From Mycolicibacter hiberniae (GTDB taxonomy: Bacteria; Actinomycetota; Actinomycetes; Mycobacteriales; Mycobacteriaceae), in contig NZ_AP022609.1 in NCBI RefSeq assembly GCF_010729485.1, positions 2,914,001-2,978,000 of the forward strand: a DNA stretch of 64,000 bases. Reading direction: 5' to 3'. The notes under the pieces were generated by a model. The model was not told the DNA's origin. It ran no database searches and saw nothing but the letters and a program-made list of their open reading frames with translations. The position numbers were made by a program, and so were the translations under genes. The stretch's first letter is position 1. Each line of letters starts with the position of its first letter. This document shows, one piece after another, positions 60,711 to 64,000 of this stretch.

Positions 60711-61550
60711 ATGGCTGGACGTGTTGAGGGCAAGGTCGCATTCATCACTGGCGCGGCCCACGGTCAGGGCCGCAGCCACGCGGTGCGGCTGGCCGAGGAG
60801 GGCGCCGACATCATCGCGATTGACGTCTGTAAGCCGATCGTGGAGAACTCGCCGATTCCGCCGGCCACTCCCGAGGAACTGGCGGAGACCGTCGACCTGG
60901 TCAAGGCTCGGGGCCGCCGGATCTTCACGGCCGAAGTCGATGTGCGCGACTTCGACGGCCTCAAGGCCGCGGTAGACGCCGGAGTGGAGGAACTGGGCGG
61001 CCTGGACATCATCGTCGCCAACGCCGGCATCGGCAACGGCGGCGACACCCTCGACCAGTGCACCGAACACGACTGGCAGGAGATGATCGACATCAACCTG
61101 TCGGGTGTGTGGAAGACCGTCAAGGCCGGTGTGCCGCATCTGATTTCCGGAGGAAAGGGCGGCTCTATCGTCCTGACCAGCTCCGTCGGCGGGCTGAAGG
61201 CCTACCCGCACTGCGGCAACTATGTCGCGGCCAAGCACGGCGTCGTGGGGATCATGCGCTCCTTCGCCGTGGAGTTGGGTCACCACAACATCCGCGTCAA
61301 CACCGTGCACCCCACTCATGTCAGCACCGGCATGATCATGAACGAGGGCACCTGGAAGATGTTCCGTCCGGACCTGGAGAACCCGGGCCCCGACGACATG
61401 GCGCCCATCTGCCAGATGTTCCACACCTTGCCCGTTCCGTGGGTGGACGCGGTGGATATCAGCAACGCCGTGCTTTTCCTGGTATCCGACGAGGCCCGCT
61501 ACATCACCGGAGTCACCCTGCCCGTGGACGCGGGAAGCTGCCTGAAATAA
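60711..61550 (+). CDS. Mycofactocin-type short-chain dehydrogenase/reductase (nicotinoprotein)
   Basis: This 279-residue SDR carries the mycofactocin-coupled signature KVAFITGAAHGQGRSHAVRLAEEG, DIIAIDVCKPI and the insertion that follows it. The catalytic serine is in IVLTSSVGG, and the YxxxK pair is in NYVAAKHGVVG. VTLPVDAGS closes it. Family members keep NAD bound and hand electrons to mycofactocin. It follows two P450 genes and likely oxidises their alcohol products. A decayed phosphotransferase gene overlaps its stop. Confidence 0.9.
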   Translation: MAGRVEGKVAFITGAAHGQGRSHAVRLAEEGADIIAIDVCKPIVENSPIPPATPEELAETVDLVKARGRRIFTAEVDVRDFDGLKAAVDAGVEELGGLDIIVANAGIGNGGDTLDQCTEHDWQEMIDINLSGVWKTVKAGVPHLISGGKGGSIVLTSSVGGLKAYPHCGNYVAAKHGVVGIMRSFAVELGHHNIRVNTVHPTHVSTGMIMNEGTWKMFRPDLENPGPDDMAPICQMFHTLPVPWVDAVDISNAVLFLVSDEARYITGVTLPVDAGSCLK

Positions 61551-62125
61551 CCGCCTCGGCGACTCCGGACAGCTGGGAAGCGATATCCCCGGAGTGGATG
61601 AGCGCTGCGCTCAGCGCTCACCACCCGGGGCGGTCGTGGACGCGGTCTCGGTCGCAGCCCGCGACAACCGCACCAATCGGCGCGCCCGCCTGGCCCTGAG
61701 TTACGCCGCCGGCAGCAGGCCGGCCACCGTGTTCGCCAAAGCCATCGACCCCCAGCACGCCGACTCGGCAACACCTACGTGCTGCCCGATGGCGACGTCG
61801 GCTTCCTGGACTGGCAGATGGTGCGGCGCGGCAATGTCTCCTTGGACGTGGGCTATTTCCTGCAGGGTGCACTGACCACCACCGACCGGCGGGCCGGCGA
61901 ACGCGCGCTGCTCGAGGAATACCGCGGCGCACGGTCTGGCGATCTGGATCGCGACCCTGTCTGGTGGCGACAACTGGCAACGGCCGGATATCAGTCTGGC
62001 CTTCGCGCAGCACTACGCCGCGGTGTTCACCGACCTGGACACCCGCGGGGCGCTGGACGCCCTCGACGCTGCTGCCGAATAACACCGTTCTCGCGCTGCT
62101 GGATTCGATCGAGCTCGCGGCCTAG
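61547..62125 (+). pseudogene. Degraded aminoglycoside-phosphotransferase-like (APH fold) gene
   Basis: Fragments of one protein lie in successive frames. They are SWEAISPEWMSAALSAHHPG (from 61574), AVVDAVSVAARDNRTNRRARL, NTYVLPDGDVGFLDWQMVRRG with VSLDVGYFLQGAL, then HGLAIWIATLSGGDNWQ with ISLAFAQHYAAVFTDLDTRG (from 61930), and finally VLALLDSIELAA before a TAG at 62123. The FLDWQ segment with its catalytic-loop neighbour and the C-terminal helices match APH-type kinases. At least four frame changes and a large internal deletion (near 61767, removing most of the N-lobe and the catalytic-loop region) make it non-functional. The original ATG may have become ATA at 61547, overlapping the SDR stop. 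Confidence 0.75.
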
Positions 62126-64000
62126 GCAGGTGCATTGCCGATGACGCCGGCGGCTGCAAGCGCCGCGATCTCGGTCTCGGTGAGGCCCAGCTCGGTGAGC
62201 AACTGATGGTTGTGCTGACCGAGCAACGGCGCGGGGCGGGCGTGAACCGTCCGCGGCCCGCGCGAGAGCCGGGCCGGCAGCGTGCTGTGGGATGCGGGAC
62301 CGTTGAGCGGGTGGCCCACCTGCTCGAAGAAGTCCCGCGCGGCCAACTGCGGCAACTCGGTCTGGCGATGCGGCTGCATCACCTTGGCCACCGGAACCCC
62401 GGCGCCCCAGAGTGTCTCGACGACCTCGTCGGCGCTGCGGGTAGCGCACCAGGCGGACAGCTCTTGGTCGATGGCGTCGTGCTGGGCGCGCCGCCCGGCA
62501 GCGTCGGACAGGGCCGGGTCGGCGGCCCAGGACGGGTCGCCCAGCGCACCGCACAGGCCCGTCCACTGCTCGTCGGTGGCGACCGCAATCGCGACCCAGC
62601 AGTCTTCTCGCCCGAATTCGTCGACTCCGGTGGTCCGGTAGAAGTTCTGCGGAGCGGCCGCGGGTCCGCGGTTTCCGTCGCGCTGCAGCAACGCACCGTT
62701 TGCCGAGTATTCGATCACCTGCTCGGCGGCGATGTTGAGGGCGGCGTCGATCATGGCGGCCTCCACCAGGACTCCCTCGCCGGTCCGGCGCCGGTGCTCC
62801 AGTGCCAGCAGCAGCGCGGTCAGCGCGTGCACACCCGCATTCGGGTCGCCGATCGAGTACGGCTCGTACGGGTTGCGGTCGGGGTAACCGGTCAGCCAGC
62901 TCAGCCCGGCGGCGTCTTCGATGACGTAGGCGAAGGCCGGGTTGTCCCGCCAAGGGCCGTCCAGGCCGAATCCGGGCATCCGCAGCATGATCACGTCATT
63001 GCGCAGCGACTGCACGAACCCGAAATCCAGGCCGAGGTTCTCGATCACCCGCGGGGTGAAGTTCTCGACGATGACGTCGCAGTCCGCGATCAGACGGTGC
63101 AGCACGTCGCGGCCGTCCTCGGTCGCGAAGTCCAGGGTGAGGCTCTTCTTGTTGGTGTTGAGTGCGGAGAATATCGGTGAACGTTCCCACCACGACTCCT
63201 CGCTGACCGGTATTCCGGCGATCAGCCGGGTGCCGTCGGGATGGCGGGCGGACTCCAGATGGATCACCTCGGCACCGAGCATGGCGAGCAGGTGAGTGCA
63301 CGACGGGCCGGCCCAGAAGGTGGTCATGTCCAGCACACGTATGCCCTTGAGCGGCAGTCGGTCATCAGGGGCCGGCGAGACGGGGGCAGTTCGCCGCCGC
63401 GGCGGCAGGCGCCGGTAGGTGTCGGTGTGTTCGCCCAGGTGCGGCGCCGGAGCCGGCTCGGCAGGCGCCACACCATCCAGCCGGTAGGGGGGCGCCGGCT
63501 GGATGAACCCGTCCCGCGGATTGCACGTGAACAGCCGCCGATGCCGGAAGTGGTCGAAGCCTGCGACGTTCGCGCCGTTGCCGACCGGCGAGTTCGGTAT
63601 CCGGAACGCCGAGGCCAGGTCGCGGACCTCCTCGACGGTGTGATTGCGCACCCACTCGTAGAGTTCGGGGGCGTGCAGGTTCGCCTGCTCGGTGATCGAC
63701 AGCGGCGAGTCCTCGTCGATCCACTCGTCATGGCCGGTCATGACGCACAGGTCGAACCACTGCTGGGCGGTGCCACAGCCCAGCGCGACCAGACCGTCGG
63801 CGGCCTGCGCCACGCCCGGTACCGTCGGCCTGCGCTCGGACCGCCACGGGCGCCCCAGCATTTCGAAGTAGGTCACGGGATAGTAAGTGAGGCCGAGTAT
63901 CTGGGCTTCCAGGGCCGAGAGGTCGATCAGTTCTCCGCGACCGTCGCGCAAGGCACGCAGCCGCGACGCCAAGGTCATGGCCGCGGCGTAGGCCCCGGCG
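62122..64000 (-). CDS. Double-domain CaiB/BaiF CoA-transferase (5' end outside window)
   Basis: At least 625 residues are visible, and the frame stays open through the right edge. An internal Met at 63978 is not the true start: residues just before it (AGAYAAAM) and after it (TLASRLRALRDGRGELIDLSAL) belong to a CaiB-type transferase domain. After a proline-rich linker a second complete domain begins (LKGIRVLDMTTFWAGPSCTHLLAMLG, VIHLESARHPDGTRL), with catalytic-region PGFGLDGPWRDNPAF. Tandem CaiB proteins of about 800 residues are known in mycobacteria. It would move CoA between acids in the catabolic block. The stop overlaps the end of the pseudogene. Confidence 0.85.
   Translation of the reverse strand, partial: AGAYAAAMTLASRLRALRDGRGELIDLSALEAQILGLTYYPVTYFEMLGRPWRSERRPTVPGVAQAADGLVALGCGTAQQWFDLCVMTGHDEWIDEDSPLSITEQANLHAPELYEWVRNHTVEEVRDLASAFRIPNSPVGNGANVAGFDHFRHRRLFTCNPRDGFIQPAPPYRLDGVAPAEPAPAPHLGEHTDTYRRLPPRRRTAPVSPAPDDRLPLKGIRVLDMTTFWAGPSCTHLLAMLGAEVIHLESARHPDGTRLIAGIPVSEESWWERSPIFSALNTNKKSLTLDFATEDGRDVLHRLIADCDVIVENFTPRVIENLGLDFGFVQSLRNDVIMLRMPGFGLDGPWRDNPAFAYVIEDAAGLSWLTGYPDRNPYEPYSIGDPNAGVHALTALLLALEHRRRTGEGVLVEAAMIDAALNIAAEQVIEYSANGALLQRDGNRGPAAAPQNFYRTTGVDEFGREDCWVAIAVATDEQWTGLCGALGDPSWAADPALSDAAGRRAQHDAIDQELSAWCATRSADEVVETLWGAGVPVAKVMQPHRQTELPQLAARDFFEQVGHPLNGPASHSTLPARLSRGPRTVHARPAPLLGQHNHQLLTELGLTETEIAALAAAGVIGNAPA

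Noticed and set aside
1..64000. CRISPR arrays, tRNA/rRNA genes, prophage or complete insertion sequences
   Set aside because: No regularly spaced repeats, transposase motifs, integrase or RNA gene structures were recognised on either strand.
63978..64000. Met at 63978 as the real start of the double CaiB protein
   Set aside because: The codons before it continue a conserved CaiB segment (AGAYAAAM) and the frame stays open to the window edge.

Overview
The window is high-GC actinobacterial DNA, most likely from a non-tuberculous mycobacterium or close relative. The signs are frequent GTG/TTG starts, 4-bp ATGA gene overlaps, an F420-dependent oxidoreductase, mycofactocin-type nicotinoprotein dehydrogenases, relatives of the mycobacterial FadD19, FadD3, FadE34 and FadE26/27 enzymes, and an intergenic palindrome of mycobacterial style. 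I see no tRNA, rRNA, CRISPR array, integrase or complete insertion sequence. No stretch over 300 bp lacks a gene or gene remnant.

Bases 1-46.5 kb form one large catabolic island. A TetR regulator resembling MftR and an F420-type monooxygenase relative stand at the left edge. Then come a Rieske oxygenase, a FadD-type ligase, aldehyde and alcohol dehydrogenases, an SDR gene broken in a GCCGC repeat, two cytochromes P450, a second aldehyde dehydrogenase, a CoA-transferase, a thioesterase, a 3-beta-HSD-like enzyme, and two pairs of OB-fold protein plus thiolase-fold protein (Ltp2/ChsH2 style). These are followed by a fused double acyl-CoA dehydrogenase, IclR and AraC regulators, a FadE26/27-like pair, four amidohydrolase-2 family proteins, six crotonases, a FadA5-like thiolase, a hotdog thioesterase, three tandem adenylate-forming enzymes and a mycofactocin-type SDR. 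The content fits uptake, CoA activation, oxidation and beta-oxidation/aldol cleavage of an alicyclic or isoprenoid-like acid, perhaps a steroid, terpenoid or bile-acid-like compound. The substrate cannot be read from sequence.

A recurring 21-bp inverted repeat (TTACTGTAA, 3 bp, TTACAGTAA) sits in the promoters of most of these transcription units between 1.7 and 38.7 kb. It also lies in front of the TetR gene at 35.1 kb, which is the best candidate for its binding protein.

Bases 46.6-52.2 kb hold a small secreted Gly/Pro-rich protein and then a compact minus-strand operon: TetR, a multi-pass membrane protein, a 34-residue single-helix peptide, a NorD-like VWA protein, a NorQ/MoxR AAA+ ATPase, a 42-residue single-helix peptide, a second copy of the membrane protein, and a 127-residue single-pass protein. 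NorQ/NorD pairs mature metalloenzymes. Together with the duplicated His-containing membrane protein, this suggests an undescribed membrane metalloenzyme. A perfect 12-bp palindrome occurs both before the TetR gene and before the rest of the operon.

Bases 52.2-64 kb hold a second, smaller catabolic block: a FadD3-like ligase, an amidohydrolase, another CoA ligase, a crotonase, a TetR, two P450s and a mycofactocin-type SDR, with GAGAAT/ATTCTC operators. It ends with a decayed phosphotransferase gene and a double CaiB/BaiF CoA-transferase that runs off the right edge.
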